A stretch of 64,000 bases of DNA, taken from the NCBI RefSeq assembly GCF_002056795.1, contig NZ_CP020104.1, positions 3,979,001 to 4,043,000 on the forward strand, given 5' to 3'. Positions 26,454 through 34,733 of the stretch are shown here, one piece after another. The position numbers and the translations under genes were made by a program. This DNA is from Spirosoma aerolatum (lineage in GTDB: Bacteria; Bacteroidota; Bacteroidia; Cytophagales; Spirosomataceae). The notes under the pieces are model-generated. The model saw only the letters and a list, made by a program, of their open reading frames with translations. It was not told the origin of the DNA and made no database searches. Every line of letters starts with the position of its first letter. Position 1 is the stretch's first letter.

Positions 26454-27761
26454 CTAATTCTGACCAATGGGTTTCACGGCTCGCTGGAGCGAATCACTGG
26501 CATGACTCGTCACCTGCGACTTTGGCTGAATCGTTGACATTCGAACCCGCGTTGTATCAAACTCGGGTCGGGTTCGGTTTGAAGTCATCGGCCGGTCAGT
26601 ACTACTATCAGGCAAAAATAAAGAGTTATACGGGTTTTGTTGCACATATTGCCGCCGTTGGGAACGCCATAACCCAGCGGCTGCCTGTTGATCGTTACTA
26701 TTCAGTTGAGTAGCTTTCGTGTACGCAGCAATTGCTAAGTCAAATTGCCCCATTTGTTCATGACAATACCCAATGTAGGTATCGATCCGGGGGAACTGCG
26801 GCCGAAGTTGTTGCACACGTTGAAAATTTGTCAGCGCCGTATAATAGTTACGGTATTTCTGATTGATCAGTCCCATCTGAAAGAAAGCCTGATAGTAGTT
26901 CGGCTGAACCTTTACGGTCCGCTGATAATCAATCATAGCACTATCCAGCTTACCTTCTGTATGATAAATAAGCCCACGACCATAATAAAGCTTCGCATTG
27001 TTTGGAAAGTAGGTCAGTGCCTGCGCATTATAGGCCAGAGCAGCATTCAGATCGCCCAAAGAACGATAAATGGACGACAGTTGATTATAGGTTTCCAGAT
27101 ATCGGGGTTTAAGCCGGAGCGATTGCTGATATAGTGCCAACGCCTGCGTTGTATCACTCTGCCGGGCTGCCATCAAACCTTTAAAAAAATACGCTTCCCC
27201 ATCATATGGGGCCATTTGCAGCGCTTTCGCAATATACAGTTTTGCTTTATCAAACTGATTTTGCTGCTGTAGCAAATCCCCCTGCAATGTATACAACTCT
27301 GGTGTGTCTATACCCAGAATTTCGGCCCGCTGCGCATTTTGCAAAGCCTTTTCAGGTTGTTGCAGAACCCTGAGTATCTGAGCTTTAATCAAATAATAAG
27401 ACCCTGTATTATCGTTCCGACTAATCGCTTCGTCAATATCGGCCAGCGCGTCGTTGATTCGCCCCATCGCCAGTAAAATAGCCGCGCGTTTGGCATAGGC
27501 CGACGATGACGACGACTGATTGATCGCTGCGGTTAATGCCCGCAGCGCTCCTTCAGTACGGCTACTATCGCCCGGTTTAGGAAAATCGGGAATATGCGCC
27601 GACTGTCGTTCATCACTTCCGCAGGAAGACATCAATAGCAACACTAAGAGCGAACAAGTAAACGAGTGAAAGAGTAAAAAAAAAGCAGATCGACGCCCAC
27701 CTCGGAAGGTTACGACAGCCGCTCGCTCGTTCACTCGTTCACTCGTTCGCTCGTAATTCAT
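26454..27761 (-). CDS. TPR-repeat lipoprotein
   Basis: A 435-residue periplasmic or outer-membrane lipoprotein. The Arg-rich N-terminus (about 1-25) precedes a hydrophobic stretch and lipobox (SLLVLLLMSSCGSD, Cys about 47). At least eight consecutive TPR units follow (about 75-375), for example KRAAILLAMGRINDALADID, GEAYFFKGLMAARQSDTTQA, AKLYYGRGLIYHTEGKLDSA and YYQAFFQMGLINQKYRNYY. TPR arrays mediate protein contacts; no enzyme domain is present. Its ATG overlaps the methyltransferase stop upstream by 4 bp, suggesting coupling. The first 11 codons are built of repeats of ACGAGTGA-like octamers, which is unusual for a leader. Confidence 0.85.
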   Translation of the reverse strand: MNYERTSERVNERAAVVTFRGGRRSAFFLLFHSFTCSLLVLLLMSSCGSDERQSAHIPDFPKPGDSSRTEGALRALTAAINQSSSSSAYAKRAAILLAMGRINDALADIDEAISRNDNTGSYYLIKAQILRVLQQPEKALQNAQRAEILGIDTPELYTLQGDLLQQQNQFDKAKLYIAKALQMAPYDGEAYFFKGLMAARQSDTTQALALYQQSLRLKPRYLETYNQLSSIYRSLGDLNAALAYNAQALTYFPNNAKLYYGRGLIYHTEGKLDSAMIDYQRTVKVQPNYYQAFFQMGLINQKYRNYYTALTNFQRVQQLRPQFPRIDTYIGYCHEQMGQFDLAIAAYTKATQLNSNDQQAAAGLWRSQRRQYVQQNPYNSLFLPDSSTDRPMTSNRTRPEFDTTRVRMSTIQPKSQVTSHASDSLQRAVKPIGQN

Positions 27762-28651
27762 ATCCCAAACCGATAAAACACGCCCAAAGGTAGTCGTTTC
27801 TGAAATTGGTCAGTTACAGCAAGTTCTCCCCACTCTAGGTTCGGGACATCACCAAACACCTGCTTCATCAGGTTATCGACGATAATGGAGGAAAATCCTA
27901 ATGAATATAGATTGATTATAAAGAAAAAATCGGACTGGTCGAGTAGATCGGCACAAGATTTGAGGAGATCGTTGAGTTGTTCTTCAAGCACCCATTTTTC
28001 GCCACCTGGACCTCGACCATACGCAGGCGGGTCAAGAATGATGCCATTATAATAATTTCCCCGGCGAACCTCTCTTCGGACAAACTTGACAGCATCTTCA
28101 ACCACCCAGCGTATATTATCCAGTTCACTGTGATCCATGTTTTCCCGTGCCCAATTGATGACGGGCTTCACGGCATCAACGTGGGTCACATCGGCTCCTG
28201 CTTGTCGGGCCGCCAGTGAGGCACCGCCGGTGTAGGCAAACAGATTCAGCACTTTAGGTCGCGCGACCCTCAGAGACATGGCTTTAATTTTATCGTAAAT
28301 AAATAGCCAATTGTCGGATTGTTCTGGAAATAACCCAACATGCTTAAAGGTTGTCAGGGCCAGTTTAAAGGTTAGTTTTAATTGCTCCTGTCTGAACGAT
28401 ACATACCAGGGGTCGCGCATATCGGGCGATGTCTGCCAGTCTCCCCGTTCGGGCGATTGACGATCCCGTTTAAAGATGGCATGGGCCTGTTGTTCCCAGT
28501 CCTCGTCGGAAAGTGATTTGTCCCAGATTGCCTGAGGCTCAGGTCTCGACAAAACGTATTTGCCAAAACGTTCAAGTTTCTGAAAATTGCCTGAATCAAT
28601 TAACTCATATTCAGGCCAGAGAGCAGGGGTAACAATTTGTATATCAGCCAT
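27758..28651 (-). CDS. Class I SAM-dependent methyltransferase (RlmI/RlmK-like)
   Basis: Predicted rRNA-type methyltransferase of 297 residues. The Rossmann core begins with motif I (VLNLFAYTGGASLAARQAGA, about 156-175), then the acidic motif (VTHVDAVKPVINWARENM), NIRWVVEDAVKFVRREVRRG and motif IV (YNGIILDPPAYGRGPGGEKW, an NPPY-like DPPAYG). It has an N-terminal domain specific to this group and no PUA domain, unlike E. coli RlmI. The target nucleotide is not known. Followed by the TPR lipoprotein with a 4-bp overlap. Confidence 0.87.
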   Translation of the reverse strand: MADIQIVTPALWPEYELIDSGNFQKLERFGKYVLSRPEPQAIWDKSLSDEDWEQQAHAIFKRDRQSPERGDWQTSPDMRDPWYVSFRQEQLKLTFKLALTTFKHVGLFPEQSDNWLFIYDKIKAMSLRVARPKVLNLFAYTGGASLAARQAGADVTHVDAVKPVINWARENMDHSELDNIRWVVEDAVKFVRREVRRGNYYNGIILDPPAYGRGPGGEKWVLEEQLNDLLKSCADLLDQSDFFFIINLYSLGFSSIIVDNLMKQVFGDVPNLEWGELAVTDQFQKRLPLGVFYRFGI

Positions 28652-28675
28652 TTAATTTTCGCTATTGAATAATAA

Positions 28676-28722
28676 AATGAGTAAATGATAGAATCGTTAT
28701 CGAATGCTATCATTCACTCATT
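28676..28722 (-). terminator. Hairpin at the end of the EVE-domain gene
   Basis: Arms 28676-28691 and 28707-28722 (16 nt) pair at 15 positions. The right arm overlaps the last codons and stop of the EVE gene on the minus strand. It lies in the 58-bp gap before the methyltransferase start. No long T-run follows. Confidence 0.5.
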
Positions 28723-29147
28723 CTGTCATCCAACATTCGTTTCTGGCCCATTTTTAGGATCAATTCAAACTCATCGGGCCGAACAGGCATAACAGATAAT
28801 CTGGATTGCCGAATCAGACTGAGATTGGCCAGTAAAGGTTCAGATTTAATTTGAGACAGAGTCACGGGAAGGTCAAAAGCCATAACTGGCTCTAGTTCAA
28901 CAACAACCCAGCGTGGATCATCGGGTACCGTCGGGTCCTGATAAGCCTCTTTGACAACACTGGCCAGCCCAACCACCGCCGGATTAATTACACTATGGTA
29001 AAACAGTACCTGATCGCCAAGCTGCATGGCTCTCAGGTTATTACGCGCCTGATAATTACGAACGCCATCCCAAATGGCACGGCCCTGCTCCGTAAAATGA
29101 TACCACCCGTAAGCGTCGGGTTCGGACTTGACAAGCCAGAAGTTCAA
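28710..29147 (-). CDS. EVE domain protein
   Basis: A 145-residue single-domain protein of the PUA-like EVE family (thymocyte nuclear protein 1 type), which is thought to bind modified bases in nucleic acid. Diagnostic blocks are NFWLVKSEPDAYGW at the start, WDGVRNYQARNNLRAMQLGD, FYHSVINPAVVGLASVVKEA, DPRWVVVELEPV and LSLIRQSRLSVMPVRPDEF near the end. The family nearly always begins MxxWLVKSEP, which places the start at 29147. That codon is TTG, and no ATG is available upstream in frame nearby, so a TTG start is likely. Hairpins lie on both sides. Confidence 0.92.
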   Translation of the reverse strand: MNFWLVKSEPDAYGWYHFTEQGRAIWDGVRNYQARNNLRAMQLGDQVLFYHSVINPAVVGLASVVKEAYQDPTVPDDPRWVVVELEPVMAFDLPVTLSQIKSEPLLANLSLIRQSRLSVMPVRPDEFELILKMGQKRMLDDRMSE

Positions 29148-29167
29148 TGATAGAATGCGTAAATGAC

Positions 29168-29222
29168 AGACTACGTGAATGCTATTGGGAGCTTATTGTC
29201 CATTCGATCATTCACGCAGTCT
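29168..29222 (-). terminator. Hairpin between the DinB and EVE genes
   Basis: Arms 29168-29181 and 29209-29222 (14 nt) pair at 13 positions. It begins 10 bp after the DinB gene stop on the minus strand and precedes the EVE gene. Confidence 0.5.
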
Positions 29223-29231
29223 AAATTAATA

Positions 29232-29804
29232 TCAGTAATAATCGTCGTGTTCGTGGCTGTTGTCGAACGATGAACCGTATTCATCGACATCATCATCAAA
29301 CTGCGTGCCGGCACCTTTGAAAGTCAACGCTTTACGCAAAATCATAATCTGCCCGGTGTGGTAAAGATCATGATTGATAATACCGTGCAGCATATCGTAG
29401 TACGTATAATCACGGCCGGGCACTATATCCTCCAGAAACTCATCGTCGTCTCGTTTATCCAGCTCGTTAATAAGCTCTTCCTGGCTAAGACTCAGTTCCA
29501 TTTCGAGGGCCTCCCACTCGAAATCATCTATTTTGTCAGGCAATGCCCCAAAGTTTTTATCGGGGGTTGTAATATCGAACGTTGCATCACCCTGCATCTT
29601 TTTGACACAAAATATGCGCCAACTGGTCATGTGAAAAACGAGTTCGGCAATACTATGTGTATTTGGAGCGATTCGGCGCCCGGCCATATCCGGTGTAACT
29701 CCCCGTAACACCTCTACAACTGATGGCCCATGCCAAGCTTCTTCCCCTTCATAGGTGGTATTCAGCAGGTCAATGATGCGAATCAGTTCGTCGTTTGGAA
29801 CCAT
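29232..29804 (-). CDS. DinB-family putative metalloenzyme
   Basis: A 190-residue four-helix bundle of the DinB/YfiT type. Metal-site histidines are visible: NTHSIAELVFHMTSWR (about 48-63) and HGIINHDLYHTGQIMILRKA (about 139-158), the H-x3-D-x-x-H arrangement of the family. In Gram-positive bacteria some relatives are bacillithiol-dependent transferases, but the substrate here is unknown. The C-terminal 25 residues are very acidic (TQFDDDVDEYGSSFDNSHEH). A TACCTTTG -7 box lies 25 bp upstream. Confidence 0.85.
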   Translation of the reverse strand: MVPNDELIRIIDLLNTTYEGEEAWHGPSVVEVLRGVTPDMAGRRIAPNTHSIAELVFHMTSWRIFCVKKMQGDATFDITTPDKNFGALPDKIDDFEWEALEMELSLSQEELINELDKRDDDEFLEDIVPGRDYTYYDMLHGIINHDLYHTGQIMILRKALTFKGAGTQFDDDVDEYGSSFDNSHEHDDYY

Positions 29805-29828
29805 ATTTTACTAATCGTTATCAAACTA

Positions 29829-29836
29829 CAAAGGTA
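29829..29836 (-). promoter_or_regulatory. -7 box TACCTTTG of the DinB gene
   Basis: Exact TAnnTTTG match on the minus strand, 24 bp before the ATG at 29804. The -33 TTG is not seen at the expected spacing, so only the -7 half is supported. Confidence 0.42.
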
Positions 29837-30047
29837 AGCCTTTATTTATGTCGTTCCGAAAAAAAGCATTGAAATGGCTGATATTGTCTTGTTTCGATAC
29901 CCGATCGGGTTTATAACTGATCTAACGTTTCATATGGCATATTTTATGTATACATTTTTTCCGTCCTCTGCCAAATAAAAAATGTGACTAATTACGAACT
30001 GAACAGACTCAAAGATTATAAACGTTCTGTTTACAATACGCTCGTGT

Positions 30048-31538
30048 ATGAACCGTTGGCTTTTTCTCTGGCTGCTGGGTACTTCGATCTGCTATGGCCA
30101 GACGATTAAACCACTCCGTTACCGAACTGAAGTAGGCAGCTATTTTTCGACCTCCGGCCAAACCCCGTTCTGGCTTCGAGCGAACCAATATGGAATTGTA
30201 CCCAGCGAGCATGCTATCATGACCATCCGACAAAGTTTACGGGTCGATTATCATGATTCTCCAAAAAGTAAACTGGATAGTCTCCGCTCAGTAAACCGTC
30301 GGGTTGATTGGGGCTGGGGAGCCGAAGCCGTCCTAAATGCAGGCTATAATTACAAATTACTTATTCCAGAAGCCTACTTAAAACTAAAGTTTGGGCGTAG
30401 CATGGAATTATGGGCGGGTCGTCGGCGCGAAATCGTTGGGCTGGTCGACTCTACATTAAGTTCAGGCTCATATGCCTGGTCGGGAAATGCATTACCTATG
30501 TTAAAAATACAGTTTGCCATTCCCGACTATATACCGCGTAAGGGACTAATTAGTTTTAAGGGCTTTTATGCACACGGCTGGTTTGAACAAGATCGGTTTA
30601 TTAATAACTCGATGCTCCATCAGAAAGCCTTATATGCCCGATTGGGAAAACCAAACTGGCGATTAAAGTTGTATGCCGGTATTAATCATGAAGTTATGTG
30701 GGGAGGTAATACTGAACGGTTACCCGGTACATCTGTCATCAAAAACAATCAATTGCCTAATCAATTCAACGATTACGTCAACATGGTGTTGGCTCTCCCC
30801 TTAGGGAACCGAACCGATATTGATACAACTCGCGTTAGTAGTTTTGATCATGAAAACCGAATTGGTAACCATCTGGGCACGGTCGATGTTGGATTTGAAT
30901 ATATTGGCAGTTCGTTTTCTCTGTTCGCCTATCGACAGAATATTTATGAAGATGGCTCGCTCTTTTACTTAACCAATGTTCAGGATGGACTGAATGGACT
31001 TCGCATCCGAAATCGGCGTCCTCACAATCCGAATGGGCTTCAGATTCAAGACCTTCTGTTCGAATATCTATACACGCAGAGCCAGGGAGGAGCCTTGTTT
31101 TTAGAGAATGCCGCCCAACGGGGCCGGGATAATTATTTCAATCACTCACAGTATCAGGATGGCTGGTCGCGGTATGGTTTAACGATGGGCACGCCATTTA
31201 TTACCCCTACACCCGACAGCCGCAGTGATTTACCCCGCTATGGTTTTACGAACAATAACCGTGTAGCTGTAATGCATATAGGCGTGTCGGGGCAAGTTCT
31301 TGATTTTTTTAAATTTCAACTAAAAGCCTCTTATAGCGAAAATCTGGGCACGTATGAATCTCCTTTTCCAAAGCTAGTCAAACAGTTCTCGTCTGTACTG
31401 TCTGTATCGTCTCCACTTTATATTCTGAATGGGGTTACAGCTAATGCTTCGGTGGCAACCGATATAGGGGATTTGTACGATAACAGCGTTGGCTTCTATG
31501 TTGGCATTCGAAAAGAAGGGCAGAGCAAGCATAAATAG
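30048..31538 (+). CDS. Capsule assembly Wzi-family outer-membrane protein
   Basis: Beta-barrel outer-membrane protein expected to help attach or assemble surface polysaccharide. The 496 residues start with a signal peptide (MNRWLFLWLLGTSICYGQ). The Wzi-family blocks follow: TSGQTPFWLRANQYGIVPSE near the start, VLNAGYNYKLLIPEAYLKLK, ELWAGRRREIVGLVDSTLSS, and alternating aromatic/polar strands to the end. The C-terminus (YDNSVGFYVGIRKE) looks like a closing barrel strand. In E. coli Wzi binds capsule; here no capsule genes are adjacent. The terminator hairpin starts at its stop codon. Confidence 0.9.
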   Translation: MNRWLFLWLLGTSICYGQTIKPLRYRTEVGSYFSTSGQTPFWLRANQYGIVPSEHAIMTIRQSLRVDYHDSPKSKLDSLRSVNRRVDWGWGAEAVLNAGYNYKLLIPEAYLKLKFGRSMELWAGRRREIVGLVDSTLSSGSYAWSGNALPMLKIQFAIPDYIPRKGLISFKGFYAHGWFEQDRFINNSMLHQKALYARLGKPNWRLKLYAGINHEVMWGGNTERLPGTSVIKNNQLPNQFNDYVNMVLALPLGNRTDIDTTRVSSFDHENRIGNHLGTVDVGFEYIGSSFSLFAYRQNIYEDGSLFYLTNVQDGLNGLRIRNRRPHNPNGLQIQDLLFEYLYTQSQGGALFLENAAQRGRDNYFNHSQYQDGWSRYGLTMGTPFITPTPDSRSDLPRYGFTNNNRVAVMHIGVSGQVLDFFKFQLKASYSENLGTYESPFPKLVKQFSSVLSVSSPLYILNGVTANASVATDIGDLYDNSVGFYVGIRKEGQSKHK

Positions 31539-31574
31539 GCGGGGTAGGCACAGTCCGATTACGCCTACCCCACC
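31538..31574. terminator. Bidirectional terminator between the Wzi and CAP genes
   Basis: Arms GGCGGGGTAGGC (31538-31549) and GCCTACCCCACC (31563-31574) pair with one mismatch. They lie between two convergent genes; the CAP gene stop is 8 bp away. Confidence 0.7.
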
Positions 31575-31581
31575 TTCTTCT

Positions 31582-32175
31582 CTACCTTCGCCCAAAATCG
31601 TTAACCCAGTAATGTTTATAGGTACTGCTTGCATTATAGGCATACCCAACCCCAAGGTTTTGGAAGTACGGGTTCATTATATTCTGGCAATGCCCCGGAG
31701 AACTTAGCCAGGCGTCGACTACGGATCGAGCGGTTGGATAACCAGCCGCTATATTCTCACCTGCTGAAGTCCATATGTAACCTTCGCGAGTCATGCGATC
31801 CCAGGGCTGCGATCCGTCCCGCCCGGTATGACTGAAATAATTATACGTAGCCATATCGACCGCATACTTATCGGCAGCTCCATTTAGCCGGGAGTTGAGC
31901 GTAAGCGCCGGAACGGGCGGATAAACAGTAGTTCCGCAAAGGCATGTCTGCGAACGTGCCTCATTAACATAAATCAATACTTCCTGCTGTAAAGCCATTG
32001 TAGCATCGCGTGCTCCCGAATAGGCTGAGGATTCAGACTCAGGTTGACCAATACCCCCTTCTTTATGTACTGACGACATAACTGGGCTAGGCATACTCGT
32101 CTTTTCCTGCTCCGTTTGACAGGCTACTAGTAACCACATCAGGGCCAAAAACCAATAACAATAGACCGGTTTCAT
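31582..32175 (-). CDS. CAP-domain (SCP/PR1) lipoprotein
   Basis: A 197-residue lipoprotein: signal peptide and lipobox (ALMWLLVACQTEQ, Cys about 19), a polar linker, then a CAP domain (about 65-197). CAP signatures are present: VNEARSQTCLCG, the His of FSHTGRDGSQPWDRM, the Glu of TSAGENIAAGYP, WLSSPGHCQNIMNP (CAP2-like) and HYWVNDFG. The Cys pairs (CLCG, GHC) suggest a disulphide. Bacterial CAP proteins are secreted and of unclear biochemical role. A 586-bp AT-rich region without a confident gene lies upstream. Confidence 0.9.
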   Translation of the reverse strand: MKPVYCYWFLALMWLLVACQTEQEKTSMPSPVMSSVHKEGGIGQPESESSAYSGARDATMALQQEVLIYVNEARSQTCLCGTTVYPPVPALTLNSRLNGAADKYAVDMATYNYFSHTGRDGSQPWDRMTREGYIWTSAGENIAAGYPTARSVVDAWLSSPGHCQNIMNPYFQNLGVGYAYNASSTYKHYWVNDFGRR

Positions 32176-32761
32176 ATCAACAACAATTAAAGGTTAGTTA
32201 ACAGAATTAAAATAAAAACTTATAATATATACTACTAAACAAAAACGACTTAATTATAAAATTTGTTTTTCTAAAATCAAATTACGGTAACAATAAAAAT
32301 TGCAATTATGCCTCAAAAAAGTCTAGTTTACTAACTATAGATATTATAGTGAGTTACTATAAAATATAAAAAATGCCATGATTTGGCAAGTATGTATCGA
32401 TAGTCCATCTCAGACCTTAGATGAAACTAACAGTCCTATACAACCTATATTGGGATTGGAAGCAGAACGATTGATCGCCCTCTGGAAGGTATACTGAGGC
32501 AAACACGATTATGATTCTATTCGAAAAAGCAATGCCCAGATCATGAATAGATTACGAAGCAGAATGAGACAGGCAGCGTATGAATAAGCTGACCAAACTC
32601 GCGCCGAATAGCATTCTAAAATTGTATGTAACACAATTGATTACCCTCAGGCAGTCAAAGGCAGCTCATCGACCGATCGAATGGAGTAAAATTATTTTTC
32701 AAGTATCCGTTATAAATGACGAGGTTTCACAATTACTAAGCTGACCATTAAATACCCAGAT
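32176..32761. other. 586-bp AT-rich gap
   Basis: Clearly richer in A/T than the flanking genes. No RNA gene, terminator or promoter match found. It contains one possible gene remnant (32378-32587, described separately). A 54-codon open frame (32580-32744, beginning MNKLTKLAPNSI) overlaps the end of that remnant; it has no recognised family. The region may be a decayed insertion. Confidence 0.4.
32378..32587 (+). pseudogene. Possible remnant of a small gene with an in-frame stop
   Basis: One frame runs ATG to TAA (69 sense codons) with a single TGA at 32495-32497. The conceptual pieces are MIWQVCIDSPSQTLDETNSP...LEAERLIALWKVY and, after the TGA, GKHDYDSIRKSNAQIMNRLR...QAAYE. The composition looks protein-like, with charged helical segments, especially LIALWK and NRLRSRMRQ. 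I do not recognise a family. Chance cannot be excluded for so short a region. Confidence 0.25.
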
Positions 32762-34654
32762 CTAGTTATATATATATTCTGATTGCAATGACTTAGTAAT
32801 GTAGCTGGGTCGGGGAAGTATAATTGTAAATGTAGTTCCGGTTCCTTCTTTACTAGAAACGCTCAGACTTCCCCGGTTGGCTTCCACCAGTTCATTTACA
32901 ATTACTAACCCCAGTCCCGCCCCCTTCTCACCAGTTGTTCCAGGCCGACTGGTTGCCGAGCCTGCCCGAAACAACTGATCGAGTAAGGCCTGAGGTATAC
33001 CAATACCTGTATCCTTAACATAGATCATGTATCTGGTAGGTTCATATGAACAACGTACCTCAATTTGACCACCTGTATGCGTAAACTTGAGTGCGTTTTG
33101 CAAAAGATTTCTAAATACAACGCCTAGTTGGTTAGCATCAGCCGTTAGAGGTATGTCTGAAGGCAAGGCATTGACCAAATTGATCCCTTTAGTCTCAGCT
33201 ATCGGCCGTAGCAGGGAAATCTGTTCATCTACCACTGGAAAAAGATTGATTGCATTGAACCGGGGGTAAATCCCCCCCATCTGCGACATCGCCCAGTTTA
33301 GCAGGTTTTCGAGCACTGTCAGTAACGTACTAACCTGTTTATTCAGTATTTGGGTTGCTTCAGCAAATTCACGCTGGCTTAATTCGCCCCAGTTTGTAAG
33401 TCCCAGCAGATTTTTCAGGCTCGCTACAGGCGAATGTAGATCATGAGACAAAATGGCGAATAGTTTATCTTTCGTGTGATTAAGTTGCATCAGCTCCGTG
33501 CTTTGGCGCTCAATACGGCGTTTAGCCCGTTGCAGAACAACAACGAAACTGACGAGCATCGCTGCCACCAATAAAGCCCCCGTTAAGTATACCTGATTCT
33601 GTTGCTCACGGGCTTTGAGCTGGGCGATCTGTCGTTCTTTCTTTTCTAGGTCTAGAGCTGCCCGCAACTGGGTCATTTTAAGCCGACTGTCAATAGTTTG
33701 TTCTTTATTGCTTTTCCAAACCCGTAAATCAGCCAGTTCATTGGCCATCTGGAAAGCCTTTTTATAGTTTCGCTGTTCTTTATAAAGCTGCCGTAATGTA
33801 CGCGTCATAATGAACAGGTGGAACGAATCAGGTTTGACTCTAGCCCTTTCATCCATGACCATAGACTGCAGTAATCGTTCAGCCTGGGCATAGTTTTTCA
33901 AGCCTATTTCGAGCCGGGCCAGATCATTGTAATGCACAAAATCGCTTTGATCGCGACTCAATTGGCTCTTTATTGCCGACAGTTTACGATATACTGCTGT
34001 TGCTTCAGCCGTTTTGCCTATGGCAACCAGAGACTCCGCATAATCCAGTGCGAAAGAAAACCAATGCCCCGTTCCGGGCTTACTGGACAACATAGCCTGA
34101 CGGATGGTTTCGCTTGCCTGTTGATGCTGACCATTGTAGGCATAAATATTGGAACTCATTGCATACACATCCGACAATACCTGCCAGTTGTGCGCCAGTT
34201 TGGCATATACTTCTGCTTTAGCCAGCAAATCAGTCCAGTTACCTGTACGCTGGTGATAAGCTACCATAGCCAGATACATATAGCAACGAGCCAGATTCAG
34301 ATAATCGTTATGCTTTTGGGCAATGGCAATGCTCTGATAAAAAAGAGAGATGGCTTTCGCATCGTTCCGCTCATAATACATCTGCACGAAGCCAAGCTTC
34401 CAGAGGGCCTGAGCAATCAGGAAGGAGTTGTCCGCCATCTTGCCGCTGATTAATGAACGGTTCAGAAAGTATAGGCTAGAATCAACGGCTATGTCAGGAT
34501 ATTGTCCACCCAGTTCGTAGTAGATACGGCTTCGGGCCGTATCCATCGTTGCCGTAACAAGTTGTTCTTTCAGGAATGGGATTTTGCTCTGTCCACATAC
34601 CGAACCAGAAATTAACCCGATAAACAGGGCCATGGTCCCAAAGAAATAAGGCAT
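32762..34654 (-). CDS. TPR sensor histidine kinase (HisKA/HATPase_c)
   Basis: A 630-residue membrane sensor. N-terminal signal or first TM segment (FFGTMALFIGLISGSVCG), then a periplasmic helical TPR-like region (about 40-330, repeats such as LNLARCYMYLAMVAYHQRTG and NDLARLEIGLKNYAQAERLL), one TM helix (VYLTGALLVAAMLVSFVVVL, about 353-372), a coiled linker, the phospho-acceptor His in LFAILSHDLHSPVASLKNLL, and an ATPase domain with N-box (FRNLLQNALKFTHTGG), G1 (VKDTGIGIPQ) and G2 (GEKGAGLGLVIVNELV). It lies 79 bp downstream of a LytTR regulator gene on the same strand and probably works with it. Confidence 0.9.
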   Translation of the reverse strand: MPYFFGTMALFIGLISGSVCGQSKIPFLKEQLVTATMDTARSRIYYELGGQYPDIAVDSSLYFLNRSLISGKMADNSFLIAQALWKLGFVQMYYERNDAKAISLFYQSIAIAQKHNDYLNLARCYMYLAMVAYHQRTGNWTDLLAKAEVYAKLAHNWQVLSDVYAMSSNIYAYNGQHQQASETIRQAMLSSKPGTGHWFSFALDYAESLVAIGKTAEATAVYRKLSAIKSQLSRDQSDFVHYNDLARLEIGLKNYAQAERLLQSMVMDERARVKPDSFHLFIMTRTLRQLYKEQRNYKKAFQMANELADLRVWKSNKEQTIDSRLKMTQLRAALDLEKKERQIAQLKAREQQNQVYLTGALLVAAMLVSFVVVLQRAKRRIERQSTELMQLNHTKDKLFAILSHDLHSPVASLKNLLGLTNWGELSQREFAEATQILNKQVSTLLTVLENLLNWAMSQMGGIYPRFNAINLFPVVDEQISLLRPIAETKGINLVNALPSDIPLTADANQLGVVFRNLLQNALKFTHTGGQIEVRCSYEPTRYMIYVKDTGIGIPQALLDQLFRAGSATSRPGTTGEKGAGLGLVIVNELVEANRGSLSVSSKEGTGTTFTIILPRPSYITKSLQSEYIYN

Positions 34655-34733
34655 AGCAAGTTCAGTTTGGGTATTCAGGCCATCGGCTCCTGATCAATAA
34701 TTGATTAAACGCATAATTCAAACCTCATCCCCC

